Shown here one piece after another: positions 53,453-63,476 of a stretch of DNA of 64,000 nt. A model generated the notes under the pieces. The model did no database searches, was not told where the DNA came from, and saw only the letters and a list, made by a program, of their open reading frames with translations. Source of the DNA: Devosia sp. Root685 (GTDB lineage: Bacteria > Pseudomonadota > Alphaproteobacteria > Rhizobiales > Devosiaceae). Position 1 is the stretch's first letter, and each line of letters begins with the position of its first letter. The stretch lies in NCBI RefSeq assembly GCF_001427875.1, contig NZ_LMHK01000002.1, positions 801,028 to 865,027 of the forward strand, written 5' to 3'. The position numbers and the translations under genes are program-made.

Positions 53453-54379
53453 TTAGCGGGAGGCCTGATAAAGCTTCTGAGCGATTTCGTAGAATTCCTC
53501 AGGAGCATAATCGGGCGTAAACGCGGATGGAATGCCTTGCAGCTGTTGCATCTTGCCGCCTTCAGGCATGCCTTCAACGACCTCAAGCGGGCCCGGAGAG
53601 TCGTTAGGCAGAGCCACCTCATCATTGGACCAAATGCCCGAGATTTCCTTATAGTCGTCGGGGCTCCAGGTGTAGAGGCGCCGGTGCGAACCCTCATCCA
53701 GATACTTCTGGCACTCCGGAATCTTGCTCAACGGAATGTTTGGGGTCGGGAGCATCTTTTCGATTTCCACCCCAGTCAGCTTTTTCAGTGCGAGAGCATA
53801 GGAATGCGCGTGCACCGAGCCGCGGACGAGTAGATACCCGCAAACTTCACGCCCGGTCGGATCGCTTAGGGTTTCGTAGACGCGCAGCTTGTGCAAGCGG
53901 GCGCCACACTCGAGATGGAAATTGTGCAGCAGGTCGAAGATGACATTGCCCGTAGTGGTGATGAAGTCATTGTTCCACGACACGCCATTGCTGTTGACGG
54001 GCGTTGCCCCGCCGCCATTGCTGAGAAAGGCCGATGCCAGGCGAATGTCGGACATGGCTTCGAATGGGGTCTTGGAAATGTCGCCGCCGGGTTTCTCGTC
54101 CCCCCTGGGCTTTTCAGGCCCATTGTTCAGCATAGCTACGCCATTGCTGACGAGCTCGACATGGGCAAGCTCTTCTGCGGTGATGGATGCCACGAGGCTA
54201 TAGAAAGGACGAAGCTTGTCCTTGCTGCGAAAATTGAAGCTCTGGAACATATAGTTCCCGAGCGTGGACATTTCTCCATATTTGCCGCCGAGCAGCTCCT
54301 GAAGCGCCGCGGCAGCGTTCGGATCCTGCTTTGCGGGTGGAGGCAGCTCGGTGATCAGCCTGTCTACGCGCATGAACAT
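53453..54379 (-). CDS. Manganese (non-heme) catalase
   Basis: The 308-residue di-manganese catalase has the ferritin-like ligands E36 (KYGEMSTLGNYMFQSFNFR), E70 and H73 (SITAEELAHVELVSN). Later ligands fall in the E and H positions around FHLECGARLHKLRVYE and RGSVHAHSYALAL. It breaks down hydrogen peroxide to water and oxygen in the cytoplasm. The Met at 54379 has GAGGAG upstream; Met at 54373 is an alternative. An exact EcfG promoter lies 31 bases upstream, as expected for stress catalases. Confidence 0.93.
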   Translation of the reverse strand: MFMRVDRLITELPPPAKQDPNAAAALQELLGGKYGEMSTLGNYMFQSFNFRSKDKLRPFYSLVASITAEELAHVELVSNGVAMLNNGPEKPRGDEKPGGDISKTPFEAMSDIRLASAFLSNGGGATPVNSNGVSWNNDFITTTGNVIFDLLHNFHLECGARLHKLRVYETLSDPTGREVCGYLLVRGSVHAHSYALALKKLTGVEIEKMLPTPNIPLSKIPECQKYLDEGSHRRLYTWSPDDYKEISGIWSNDEVALPNDSPGPLEVVEGMPEGGKMQQLQGIPSAFTPDYAPEEFYEIAQKLYQASR

Positions 54380-54410
54380 GCTTGGCACTCCTCTGGTTAG
54401 CCGGCAGGCC

Positions 54411-54435
54411 AACGGGTCCCAGCAGTCCTCGTTCC
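54411..54435 (-). promoter_or_regulatory. EcfG-type promoter of the Mn catalase gene
   Basis: On the minus strand GGAAC (54435-54431), a 16-base spacer and CGTT (54414-54411) match the general-stress consensus exactly. The start codon is 31 bases downstream. Confidence 0.75.
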
Positions 54436-54558
54436 ATCACACAATGCCGCCCCCTTACGCCGGACAGCCGTCGCTGCGCGCAATTCCATTACCCAGATGG
54501 TGATGCATCCCTTTCCCCCGCAGACTGTTGGGGTTCTTCCAAATAGGAGGAAATCGCG

Positions 54559-55083
54559 ATGATCCGCACTTTAATGATAACGTCTGCGCTCTTGCTGGCT
54601 TTTCCCGCCTTCGCGCAAGACGCTGCTGCACCCACCGCCTCCATGGCGCCGATGAATGTGACCGAACCAGCAGAGTTTGGCGCAATGGCTTCGATCAGCA
54701 ATCTGTTCGAACTGGAATCGAGCACTTTGGCCTTGGAGAAGGCGAGCAGTGCCGACGTTAAAGCTTTTGCTCAGCAAATGATCACAGACCATACCAAGGC
54801 CGCACAGGACATGGCGCCAGCAGCGGCGGAGGAAGGTGTCGCCCCCGCTAAGGAACTCGATAAACGTCATGGCGACATGCTTGATGCGCTTTCGGACCTG
54901 ACGGGAGAAGAATTCGATGCTGCCTATGTTCAGGCCCAGGTACAAGCTCACGATGAGGCGGTCGCCCTGTTCGAAGGCTATTCCACGAATGGCGAAGAAG
55001 GCCCGCTCAAGGCATTCGCCGCAGCCACCTTGCCCACACTCCAGTCCCATCAGGAGCACATACACGGCCTCTCCGGCCACTGA
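54559..55083 (+). CDS. DUF4142 (ferritin-like) exported protein
   Basis: The 174-residue protein has a signal peptide (MIRTLMITSALLLAFPAFA) followed by a helical DUF4142 domain (EFGAMASISNLFELESSTLALEKASSADVKAFAQQMITDHTKA). It ends in a His-rich stretch (LQSHQEHIHGLSGH). DUF4142 is a ferritin-like four-helix fold common in stress or envelope proteins. AGGAGG precedes the ATG. No EcfG box is visible upstream. Confidence 0.85.
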   Translation: MIRTLMITSALLLAFPAFAQDAAAPTASMAPMNVTEPAEFGAMASISNLFELESSTLALEKASSADVKAFAQQMITDHTKAAQDMAPAAAEEGVAPAKELDKRHGDMLDALSDLTGEEFDAAYVQAQVQAHDEAVALFEGYSTNGEEGPLKAFAAATLPTLQSHQEHIHGLSGH

Positions 55084-55183
55084 AATCTCCAGCGGGACTG
55101 CGGTGCCAGTGCACCGGTGACAATGCCACAGCGCGAGCGTCAAGCCCTAAGCTTGACGCCCCCCAACTCAACAGAGGTAGGCC

Positions 55184-55447
55184 ATGCATGACAAAGCAAA
55201 AGAAGTTTCTTTCCTCGTCGACAACTTCGATATCCCCGCCGTAAAGGCGGCCGAGGTTGTCTCCAATGACGAAGCGGAAATCGCGGAGCTGAGCGCCCGA
55301 CAGCTCAAAAACGAGCGTGAGCGCGACCCTTTCGTTCCGGAATCCAAGGTTCCGGTCTCTCCGGAAGAACACGCCATCAAGGACAATGGCGGGCTGCAAA
55401 AAACGGTACTGCACAAAAGCAACAAGGCCGGGAACGCTGGCCCATGA
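55184..55447 (+). CDS. Small charged hypothetical protein, 87 residues
   Basis: The ATG follows GAGGTAGG. The protein is acidic and charged (VVSNDEAEIAELSARQLKNERERDPFVPESKVPV) with no hydrophobic helix, so it is probably a soluble, partly disordered protein. No family is recognised. It sits between the stress region and the treY operon end. Confidence 0.6.
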   Translation: MHDKAKEVSFLVDNFDIPAVKAAEVVSNDEAEIAELSARQLKNERERDPFVPESKVPVSPEEHAIKDNGGLQKTVLHKSNKAGNAGP

Positions 55448-55497
55448 GCTGTATCTGCGTTCCTGCGGTCCGAAGCGGCGATTGGAAGATCACTCTA

Positions 55498-57810
55498 TCA
55501 ACGCCAGGCGATACCAAGAGCATAGTCGCCCGAACCGCTCTGCCATATCGGCGTTCCGGCAATGGGTTTACCAAGGGTTATAGCGAGCGTGCGGCCACCA
55601 CCGATCCGAGCCAGGATCGTTCCACTGCCTTGTTCGACCTTGGCGGCGGCGGTTGAAAAGAACGACGCCTCCTCCCGGCGCAGCGCCAGCAGCAGCCGGG
55701 TTAATCTTGCCTTGTCGCCTCCAAAGCCTTCGGTCTCGGGGAGCTTTGCGAGGGTCTGCCAGTCAACCGGCCGTCGATTGTCGGGATCGGTTAGGGCAAA
55801 AAACGGACCCTCAGCGCCTCGGTAGATATCTGGAAAGCCCGGAAGGAGGCATTTCAGCGCGACTTGTGCCAAAGCCAATGCCTCCCCTGTCGCAATTAAC
55901 TGCTGGAGTTCACGCGGCTGAGCTTCCCGCCAATGATCGCATAGCGCATCTGAAAACCTGTCAGCCGCTGCCTCCACTACCTCGTTGGGCTTGGTCCAAA
56001 AGCTCTCCAGCTTGGCCTCGCGCAAAGCCTTTTGGTTGTGCTGACGAAGACGCTCCTTGATTGTGCCAATCTCCTCCCCCCAGAGGGCCAGCGACGATTG
56101 CACGATGTACCAGCGCCAGCGCCGCGAGAGCGCATCGCTCGCAAGGCGGTCGGCGTGTTGGACCAGGGAGACAAACGCCTCGGGATGGTGGCTTATGGCA
56201 ACAAGACGCATCCGGCTGTCTTCCGAGCGCTTGGTATCGTGCGAGGATGTCAGGGTCATCTCGCTCGCGGGGCGCTCGGCAAGGAAGGCGTTCGCTTCCG
56301 CATCGGTCACGCTCGTCTGTTCCGGTTCAGCGCCAACCTCGTTGGCGGCGAGGTACCGCGTCCATCGAAAGCCGGCAGTGTCTTCCTGCGACTTGGCCAG
56401 AAGCGCCCCCGAAACCTGCTGAAAGCGCACCGTAAAACTGCGGTCAGCGCTATTGCCCGGGTTCGCGAGATGCCGGGCAAGATGCCTAACGATGCGCGAA
56501 GAGCGTACCTGATTTTTGGCGCCATCGACGATATGGCGCAACAGGTCTCTTTCCTCCGCCGAGGCACCGGAACCATCGATATAGGTGCGGTAGCGCGGCA
56601 TCCCCAGCAGTAGCTCGGTGACTGCCTCGCGCAGACCCTCCGGGCCGGGCTCGACATCTGGATCATCGGCAAGAGACGCGCCCGCCAGGGCCGCCAGCTG
56701 ATGGAGCTCCGTCGAAAGCTCGTTGTGGAGGATTTCCAGCTTGGCGGCCCTGAGGGCCGCGGAGAAATCCCCGCCAACGCCGGTATAATCACGCCATTGA
56801 GCATCAAGCGCCTCGATCCCGCCAGCCTTGGTCAATAGCCGTACGATGAGACGAGCGGCCTCATAACCCGTCGTTCCAACTGTCTTCCAGTGGCGGTCGA
56901 GCGCTTCGTTACCCACCAGGATTTTTTCCACCCAGACCGGCGTGTCCGGCAGGACCGCGGCGAGCTGATCGAGATAACCTTTGGGGTCTGCCAATCCGTC
57001 AATGTGATCGACGCGCAGACCATCAACTAACCCGGCCCGGACCAGATCAATGATCAACCAATGGGTGGCTTCGAACACTGCGGGGTCTTCGACCCGCATG
57101 CCAATAAGCGAGGTCACGTTGAAAAACCGCCGGTGCGTGATGCAGTCCCGCTCAAGTTCCCAGTGACGCAAGCGCCAATGCTGTTGCTTGTGCAGCATCG
57201 AAAGGTCGTCGGCGGAATCCAAATTGCCGTCGTGATAGACGGCCAACGGGACCTCATTGTCGCCAAATCTCCAATTGCCGTTTACGACCGTGAAGTCTCC
57301 CCGCGCCAGCATCGCCTCGAATGGTTCGGGCAACAGGGGAAGCACCAGCGGGCCGGCGGCCCAGTCGATGTCAAAATAGGAAGCAAACGGGCTTTTCGCC
57401 CCGTGCCTCAACACGTCTCGCAGCCACGCGTTCTCAAGGGTGAAGGCGGTATGGTTTGGAACAATATCGAGAATGATCCCCATGCCCGCCGAATGAGCGG
57501 CGCGAGCCAATTTCTCAAAGCTTTCGCGCCCACCGAGCGAGGGTTCGATCTCGGTTGGATCGAGTATGTCATATCCATGGGTCGATCCTTCGCCGGCAGC
57601 AAATATCGGCGAAAGGTAAAGGTGCGAGATACCAAGGCTTTTGAGATAATCGAGCCGCTCCTCGACATAGCCAAAGCTAACGCCCCCACGCATCTGAACA
57701 CGGTAGGTCGCCGAAGGAATGGGCTGGATCAATTGAGATGCACCTGAAGATGGTCTCAGCAAGCACGCTGACGTCAGGCGCCCAATGGCCCAGCTCCGAT
57801 GAGGTTCCAT
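55498..57810 (-). CDS. treY: Malto-oligosyltrehalose synthase
   Basis: The protein of about 770 residues has GH13 motifs: the early SATYRVQMRGGVSFGYVEERLDYLKSLG and HGYDILDPTEIEP, then DIVPNHTAF, DGLRVDHIDGLADP with Asp, WVEKILVGNEALD with Glu and LTSSHDTKRSEDSRMR. It isomerises the reducing end of maltodextrin to a trehalosyl unit for TreZ. The start is uncertain (57810 or a downstream TTG). It is the last gene of the glucoamylase, gnd, zwf, glucokinase operon, starting 32 bases after the kinase stop. TreZ is encoded 17 kb away. Confidence 0.92.
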   Translation of the reverse strand: MEPHRSWAIGRLTSACLLRPSSGASQLIQPIPSATYRVQMRGGVSFGYVEERLDYLKSLGISHLYLSPIFAAGEGSTHGYDILDPTEIEPSLGGRESFEKLARAAHSAGMGIILDIVPNHTAFTLENAWLRDVLRHGAKSPFASYFDIDWAAGPLVLPLLPEPFEAMLARGDFTVVNGNWRFGDNEVPLAVYHDGNLDSADDLSMLHKQQHWRLRHWELERDCITHRRFFNVTSLIGMRVEDPAVFEATHWLIIDLVRAGLVDGLRVDHIDGLADPKGYLDQLAAVLPDTPVWVEKILVGNEALDRHWKTVGTTGYEAARLIVRLLTKAGGIEALDAQWRDYTGVGGDFSAALRAAKLEILHNELSTELHQLAALAGASLADDPDVEPGPEGLREAVTELLLGMPRYRTYIDGSGASAEERDLLRHIVDGAKNQVRSSRIVRHLARHLANPGNSADRSFTVRFQQVSGALLAKSQEDTAGFRWTRYLAANEVGAEPEQTSVTDAEANAFLAERPASEMTLTSSHDTKRSEDSRMRLVAISHHPEAFVSLVQHADRLASDALSRRWRWYIVQSSLALWGEEIGTIKERLRQHNQKALREAKLESFWTKPNEVVEAAADRFSDALCDHWREAQPRELQQLIATGEALALAQVALKCLLPGFPDIYRGAEGPFFALTDPDNRRPVDWQTLAKLPETEGFGGDKARLTRLLLALRREEASFFSTAAAKVEQGSGTILARIGGGRTLAITLGKPIAGTPIWQSGSGDYALGIAWR

Positions 57811-57842
57811 GACAAGTTCGCAGCGCTCACGGCTATGCGCCC

Positions 57843-58523
57843 CTAGACAACGAGGGTCTTGTCCAACCAAAGAGCGAAGCCGCCCTTGAAGGCGTTGGCA
57901 TTATCGCCACGGCGGGCATTGGGCGGCATTTTGTCGAGCTTGGCGACATTGCCGCCGCCGATAACCACATAGTCCGGCTCCACGGCCGCGCTGAGCTGCT
58001 CTACCGCATCGAAGACGTGCCTTTGCCATTTGTCATGGCCGCGTTTTTCAAGGCTCGCTTCGCCAAGGTAGTCCTCGAAGGTGTGGCCCTTGCGGTAGGG
58101 CAGATGCGCCAGTTCCATGGGCTGGGCGACATTCTCGACGATCATGGCGGCGCCGAGCCCCGTCCCGAGGCCCAGGAACAGCATACGCCCGCCCTGATAG
58201 CTGCCGATGGCCTGCATCAGCGCATCGTTGACGATGCGAACCGGCTTGCCGAAGCGTTTTTCGAAGTCAAAGCCTACCCAGCCGGGCGCGAGATTATGCG
58301 GGTCGATCAGGATTTTGTTGTGAACGACCGGGCCGGGATAGCCCATGGCAATGACGTCGAAGGCGATGCCATCGGCCAGCTTTTCAACACTGTCGGCCAT
58401 GGTCGCCGCGTTCATCGTGGGGCCGGAAACGGCTTTACGCTCTTCGCCTCCGCCACTCGACTGAATTTTGACGTGCGAGCCCCCGATATCGATGGTAAGG
58501 ACGACGGGCTCCTTATTTTCCAT
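57843..58523 (-). CDS. Polyphosphate-type glucokinase, ROK family
   Basis: The 226-residue kinase has phosphate motifs [35 protein letters not shown] with the catalytic Asp, and [17 protein letters not shown]. It lacks the zinc-binding CxCGxxGC motif of typical ROK kinases, which fits the short polyphosphate glucokinase branch. It phosphorylates glucose with polyphosphate or ATP. Its ATG overlaps the zwf stop by 11 bases, so glucose phosphorylation is coupled to the next step. Polyphosphate use is inferred from family. Confidence 0.85.
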   Translation of the reverse strand: MENKEPVVLTIDIGGSHVKIQSSGGGEERKAVSGPTMNAATMADSVEKLADGIAFDVIAMGYPGPVVHNKILIDPHNLAPGWVGFDFEKRFGKPVRIVNDALMQAIGSYQGGRMLFLGLGTGLGAAMIVENVAQPMELAHLPYRKGHTFEDYLGEASLEKRGHDKWQRHVFDAVEQLSAAVEPDYVVIGGGNVAKLDKMPPNARRGDNANAFKGGFALWLDKTLVV

Positions 58524-59928
58524 GCACGATCACTCCATCCTTGCCGGGGTCCACCCAGCCACCGGGCGGCTCAAACCCCTGCATCGCGGCGAGCGGTCCC
58601 CAGCTGCCGGGAGCATAGGGCGCCGGCTCGGCCTTGCGGGCAAGGACGGGATCGACAACGCGCCAGGCAAGTTCTGAGGCATCCTGCCGGGTGAACAATT
58701 GCCGCTTGCCGTCCATCGCATCACCGATCAGGCGCTCATAGGGCATCATGTCGTCGGTGGTGTCATCGACCGCATCGAGTTCGACGGGCTCCCCGACCAT
58801 ATCGCTGCCGGGCGCCTTGCGCCGTGCGCCAATGCCGATCATCACCTGCGGGCCGACCCGGAAGCGCAGATAGTTGGCGGCGGCGTCTTCAACATCGTCA
58901 AAGAGCGCGACGGGCGGCTTGCGGAAACGCACGACGACTTCGGTGGCGCGAACCGGCAACTGCTTGCCGGCGCGAATATAGAAGGGCACGCCCTTCCAGC
59001 GCCAGGTATCAACGAAGAGGCGCACGGCGGCGAAGGTTTCGGCCTTGGAATCCGGCGCGACGCCCGGCTCGTCGCGATAGCCGTCAAACTGGCCCCGAAC
59101 CACATCGGCCTCGCTCAGTGGCCGCATAGCCTTGAGAATCTGCACTTTTTCGTCGCTGAGATCATCCGAGGCACTGGTGACGGGCGGCTCCATGGCGAGC
59201 AGCAGCAGCACATTGACCAGATGGTTCTGGATCACGTCGCGAATGCAGCCGACCTCATCATAGAACTTGCCGCGACCGGCAATGCCGAAATCCTCGGCCA
59301 TGGTGATCTGCACGCTTTCCACATAGGTGCGGTTCCACACCGGCTCGAGGAAGGCGTTGGCAAAGCGGAAATACAGGAGGTTCTGCACCGCCTCCTTGCC
59401 GAGAAAATGGTCGATGCGGAAAACAGCTTCTTCGGGAAAGGCACGGTGCAGCACCGCGTTAAGCGCCTGTGCCGAGGCCAGGTCATGCCCAAAGGGTTTT
59501 TCGACCATCAGCCGGGATTTTTTGGCGATGCCCGCGGCCTTCAGCGCATCGATGACGGTGCCAAAAAGCGATGGCGGGATGGCGAGATAATAAAGCGGGT
59601 GGGTGGCGCCACCAAGTGCAATGCGCAGCTTGTCAAAGGTTGCCGCCTGTTTGTAGTCGCCACTGACATAGCGCAACTGCGCCTTGAAGCGGGCAAACAC
59701 GGCCTCATCGACACTGCCGAACTGCTTGACGATGCCGTCCCGGGCGCGCTCGGCCAGTTTGTCCACGTCCCAATCGTCGAAGGCGACGCCGACAATGGGT
59801 TCACTGAGGTGGCCGCGCCGCACCATCTGGTAAAGCGAGGGCAGGATCATCTTGTGCGCCAGATCGCCCGTGGCGCCGAAAACCACGAGAGCGTCTGAGC
59901 GATCCCCTGAAACTTTGGCTCTGTTCAT
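58513..59928 (-). CDS. zwf: Glucose-6-phosphate 1-dehydrogenase
   Basis: The 471-residue enzyme has the NADP motif [21 protein letters not shown] and the substrate-site [21 protein letters not shown] with the conserved Lys and His. The usual Asn/Arg coenzyme residues follow. It oxidises glucose 6-phosphate to the lactone and makes NADPH. Its ATG overlaps the gnd stop by four bases and its stop overlaps the glucokinase start by 11. Confidence 0.95.
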   Translation of the reverse strand: MNRAKVSGDRSDALVVFGATGDLAHKMILPSLYQMVRRGHLSEPIVGVAFDDWDVDKLAERARDGIVKQFGSVDEAVFARFKAQLRYVSGDYKQAATFDKLRIALGGATHPLYYLAIPPSLFGTVIDALKAAGIAKKSRLMVEKPFGHDLASAQALNAVLHRAFPEEAVFRIDHFLGKEAVQNLLYFRFANAFLEPVWNRTYVESVQITMAEDFGIAGRGKFYDEVGCIRDVIQNHLVNVLLLLAMEPPVTSASDDLSDEKVQILKAMRPLSEADVVRGQFDGYRDEPGVAPDSKAETFAAVRLFVDTWRWKGVPFYIRAGKQLPVRATEVVVRFRKPPVALFDDVEDAAANYLRFRVGPQVMIGIGARRKAPGSDMVGEPVELDAVDDTTDDMMPYERLIGDAMDGKRQLFTRQDASELAWRVVDPVLARKAEPAPYAPGSWGPLAAMQGFEPPGGWVDPGKDGVIVHGK

Positions 59929-60923
59929 TTTTCTTCGTGCCCGCCAAACGAATAGCGCATGGCCGAAAGCAGCTTGTTGGCAAATTCGTCGTTGTCGCGC
60001 GAGGCGAAACGGTTAAAGAGCGCCGACGAGAGGACCGGCGCCGGCACGCCGGTTTCGATGGCCGCCTGCAGCGTCCAGCGCCCTTCCCCCGAGTCCGAGA
60101 CCTTCCCGCCAAAGCGCGACAGTGTCGCGTCGTCCTTGAGGGTCTGCGCCGTCAGGTCGAGCAGCCAGGAGCCGATGACGCTGCCATGGCGCCAGACTTC
60201 CGTGACGGCGGCGAGATCGATATCGAAGCGGTAATATTCGGGATTGTGCAGCGGCGCGGTCTCGGCGTCGGCCGCGCGCTTCTCGTTGCCGGCATCGGCG
60301 GCCTTGAGAATGTTCAGGCCCTCGGCATAGGCGGCCATGATGCCGTATTCGATCCCGTTGTGAACCATTTTGACGAAGTGCCCGGCGCCGGCCGGACCGC
60401 AATGGAGGTAGCCTTGGCCCGCTGTATCCGCAGTGCCGGGCGTGCCGCCGGATCCGTCATGGCCGGGCGCGAGCGAAGCAAGGATTGGGTCGAGCGTTCT
60501 AACTGCCTCGGGCGTACCGCCGACCATCAGGCTATAGCCGCGCTGCAGGCCCCAGACACCACCGCTCGTGCCGACATCGACATAGGATATGCCACCGGGG
60601 GCGAGTTCGGCGGCAAGGTCCACCGCGTCGCGATAGTTGGAATTGCCGCCGTCGATGAGAATGTCACCCGGCGCCATCTGCTTGGCGATCTCACGGGCAA
60701 CGCGCCCGGTGATTGCCGCAGGAAGCATCAGCCAGACGGCGCGGGGCTTTTCCAGCTTGCCCAGCAGTTCGGCGATATCGGCCGCGCCAATGGCGCCCTC
60801 TGCAACCAGCGCCGCAACGCTCTGCGGGTTGAGATCGTGCACCACGCATTGATGGCCCGCCTGCATCAGGCGCCGGACCATATTGGCCCCCATGCGACCC
60901 AGACCGATCATTCCCAACTGCAT
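59925..60923 (-). CDS. gnd: 6-phosphogluconate dehydrogenase, NAD-type short form
   Basis: The 332-residue decarboxylating enzyme has the Rossmann start [24 protein letters not shown] and the catalytic region [27 protein letters not shown] with the Lys. Its length matches the short (YqeC/GntZ) form rather than the 470-residue type. It converts 6-phosphogluconate to ribulose 5-phosphate. It starts 21 bases after the glucoamylase stop. No lactonase gene is in the operon. Confidence 0.92.
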   Translation of the reverse strand: MQLGMIGLGRMGANMVRRLMQAGHQCVVHDLNPQSVAALVAEGAIGAADIAELLGKLEKPRAVWLMLPAAITGRVAREIAKQMAPGDILIDGGNSNYRDAVDLAAELAPGGISYVDVGTSGGVWGLQRGYSLMVGGTPEAVRTLDPILASLAPGHDGSGGTPGTADTAGQGYLHCGPAGAGHFVKMVHNGIEYGIMAAYAEGLNILKAADAGNEKRAADAETAPLHNPEYYRFDIDLAAVTEVWRHGSVIGSWLLDLTAQTLKDDATLSRFGGKVSDSGEGRWTLQAAIETGVPAPVLSSALFNRFASRDNDEFANKLLSAMRYSFGGHEEK

Positions 60924-60944
60924 AGGCTTGCTCCTGTTTGACGC

Positions 60945-63347
60945 TTAGTCGCCGACGACCTGAACCCTATACTGGGACGCATCCCAGCGCTCGCCGTCGA
61001 GCCAGAGGAAGGTGAAGACCACCACCCTGCCCGGCTCCAACGTGGATATGTCGAGATCGGCCACATGGGTTCCAAGACCACTTTTTCGTGTCTTCGTGTC
61101 CGTTGCCGCCTGCCAGTCATCCAGCCCCCAATGGACGAGAGCTGGTTCCGTCAGTTCAAGCCGCAGGCTTTTGCCGGACGGCATGCGGGTAATGGCATTG
61201 TTGAGCCGCCAGATGCGCAGATGCGACGGTGACTTATTCGCAATGTAGCGTGCATGCGTCTGGGGCGGTTTGTCGAAAACGGCGCCGTCGGCGAGCGAGC
61301 GCAAAAGCTTGATATGCTCGGCATGAGCCCAAACGAGAGGCATGGCACTGCCCGAGGCGCGACCAAGGAACAGTTCGCGATCCGCAATATCAGCCGCGTC
61401 CCAGCTTTGCTCTGGAAGCAGGCCCTCGACACTTGCCGATGCTTCGAGCGTCCCGAGCAGCCGTTCTGCTTCCTCGGGCCGGCCCGCGCACAGCTCGTAA
61501 TGGGCGCGTTCACCTGCAAGCAAAGGCCAGGCACGCCCCTGCCCCGTCCCATTAAACGCGGAGCCATCGCCGTGTTCGCCATAGCCATCGCCGGTATAAC
61601 GATACCAGAGTGGCCCTTGCGGCAGGTCCACCTTGAGCGTCGCGTCGATCATCCTGACGGTATCGAGAATGCGCGGATCGTCAGCCGCCCGCAGTCCGAA
61701 CCGCACGAGTGCCAGGGCATCGGGGCTCAGCACCTGCCGGGTCGGCAGTTCGGACTTGCCGATCACCTGGTTGCGGATAACGGTTACCCCGGACCCGGCA
61801 TCGGCGATATCGGTCGAGAGGTCATTGCCCATGCGGACATAGTAACCGGCAACGCCCAGACTTGGGTCGGGATCGCCCACATAAGTCCAGTTTTCGATCT
61901 GCTCGTTCCAGCAGTCCGCGGTTTCGCGCAGATGCTGCCCGGCCTCTTCATCGCCCAGAAGATCCGCCGCAGCCAGAAGAGCTGCAATCTCGACCGAGAG
62001 CGTAAAGGGGCTATAGCCCCCGTCTTCTTCCCACCGATCCTGACGGCTCGCCGGACCATTGGCGATGATATAGCCAGCGGCGGCCCGGACCATGGGCAGA
62101 TAACGCTGCAAAGCCTGGCCCTTGAGAACTCCCTTGCGCCGCAAAAGGTCCGTAAGCAGGATTGGGAAGGCGCATTCATCCATCTGCACGCCGCGCCAAT
62201 AGGGCCTGCCATCGAGCCACATATTCTGCGCCCAATGGCCGGAGGCCAATTGCACTTCGCGTAAGTATTCGAGGATGTTTGATGCCTCCCGATGGTCGCC
62301 CGCCGCCAGAAAACCGCCCGCTGTTTCGACGAGATCGCGCGGCCAGACAAGATGGTAGCCGCCCATATCATCGTCGCCCTTGCTCGTGCCCCAGGGAATG
62401 GAAAGGCTCGCCACCACGGCTCCCGGCCGATCAACGGCGCGATGGCTGGCAAGCACCGCCGTCGATACGCGATAGGCATTGACCTTGCCCGGCTCGGCTC
62501 GGTCGAGACTGCGCAGGTCGCTCTGCCAATCCCGCCAGTTCCGGCAATAATCGGCGAGGGCACCGTCCCAGCCGCTACGCAGGCTCGCCAGCACATTGGC
62601 GCCGGCTTCGGTCTCGGACTGGCCAAAACCCAGAACCAGATCGACCACATTCTGCTCGCCAAAGCCGATCTCGGCGGTGATGGCAACATTGCCATCGTCA
62701 GCGCGCTGATATTGCGGATCGAGCCGACCGGTTTCGCTCAACTGCTGGAACCCATCCGATTGCCCGACGAAGCCGACGGAATGGCTCCGCCACGGCAGCG
62801 AACTCCCGAGGGCCAGATAGCGAGAGCGCCCGCTGGCATAAAGCAGGGTGACATCGCGTTGCGCACTGATCCAGGCGGAGTTCCCCATGCCCGCATTAAC
62901 AAGATGCGGCGCCAGCAGCGCGTAGATCCGGTAGTCAGCCAGCGTTCCGACCAGCGGAAAAAAACTGATCCGCTGGATGAGACTGGGACGATCGGGATCG
63001 GTGATGATCTGTTTTTCGATCCGATAGCGACCGTCGCGTGCCGTGTTGACGACATGGAACGCCGGCACACCCTCTTCGAGGTGCGTGGTCGTGCTTTGGC
63101 AATCGCGTTTCTCTTCGGAGAGATAGCCGTCCGGCCCCGCAATCAGGAGTTCGAAGTCACGCGTACAAGCGCTATCGACCCGCGGGAAATAAACCTCGTT
63201 CAGAACGCCGTGACTAAGGGTGAACCAAACAGGAGATTTGAGCGACAAGGCCGTCCCGACGCCGCTCTTGGCGCTGGACGTCCATCGCGGCGTGATACCC
63301 GGCGCGCCGGGAGCAAAGTCAAGCAAGTCGACTTTAGATAGTGTCAT
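60945..63347 (-). CDS. Glucoamylase / glucodextranase-like GH15 glycosidase
   Basis: The protein of about 800 residues has an N-terminal beta-domain (residues 1-260, glucodextranase-like, LSHGVLNEVYFPRVD) and a (alpha/alpha)6 GH15 barrel. Catalytic regions are WGTSKGDDDMGGYHLVWPRDL, RWEEDGGYSPFTLSVE (general acid Glu) and GLLPEQSWD (base Glu). It releases glucose from the ends of alpha-glucans. No clear signal peptide is visible (MTLSKVDLLDFAPG), so it probably acts in the cytoplasm, on glycogen or dextrins. It leads the operon that phosphorylates and oxidises the released glucose. Confidence 0.9.
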   Translation of the reverse strand: MTLSKVDLLDFAPGAPGITPRWTSSAKSGVGTALSLKSPVWFTLSHGVLNEVYFPRVDSACTRDFELLIAGPDGYLSEEKRDCQSTTTHLEEGVPAFHVVNTARDGRYRIEKQIITDPDRPSLIQRISFFPLVGTLADYRIYALLAPHLVNAGMGNSAWISAQRDVTLLYASGRSRYLALGSSLPWRSHSVGFVGQSDGFQQLSETGRLDPQYQRADDGNVAITAEIGFGEQNVVDLVLGFGQSETEAGANVLASLRSGWDGALADYCRNWRDWQSDLRSLDRAEPGKVNAYRVSTAVLASHRAVDRPGAVVASLSIPWGTSKGDDDMGGYHLVWPRDLVETAGGFLAAGDHREASNILEYLREVQLASGHWAQNMWLDGRPYWRGVQMDECAFPILLTDLLRRKGVLKGQALQRYLPMVRAAAGYIIANGPASRQDRWEEDGGYSPFTLSVEIAALLAAADLLGDEEAGQHLRETADCWNEQIENWTYVGDPDPSLGVAGYYVRMGNDLSTDIADAGSGVTVIRNQVIGKSELPTRQVLSPDALALVRFGLRAADDPRILDTVRMIDATLKVDLPQGPLWYRYTGDGYGEHGDGSAFNGTGQGRAWPLLAGERAHYELCAGRPEEAERLLGTLEASASVEGLLPEQSWDAADIADRELFLGRASGSAMPLVWAHAEHIKLLRSLADGAVFDKPPQTHARYIANKSPSHLRIWRLNNAITRMPSGKSLRLELTEPALVHWGLDDWQAATDTKTRKSGLGTHVADLDISTLEPGRVVVFTFLWLDGERWDASQYRVQVVGD

Positions 63348-63476
63348 GGTAGAGCCTCGCGGGACCCACGACAGGCAGCGCTTCACAGAAGCGTCACCAA
63401 AAATGCGTGGCCGTCGCGTAGTTTATGTCTCGGGTGACCTTTACCTGCAAGGCCCTGCCGACGCCCCGCCGCCAGC
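63348..63476. other. Gap between the GH15 operon and the ABC ATPase
   Basis: The 129-bp gap must hold the promoter of the glucan/NADPH operon. No EcfG-type box and no clear dyad is visible. Confidence 0.4.

Noticed and set aside
54436..54558. EcfG promoter for the DUF4142 gene
   Set aside because: No GGAAC with a GTT at the right spacing exists on the plus strand, although the Mn catalase promoter is adjacent on the other strand.
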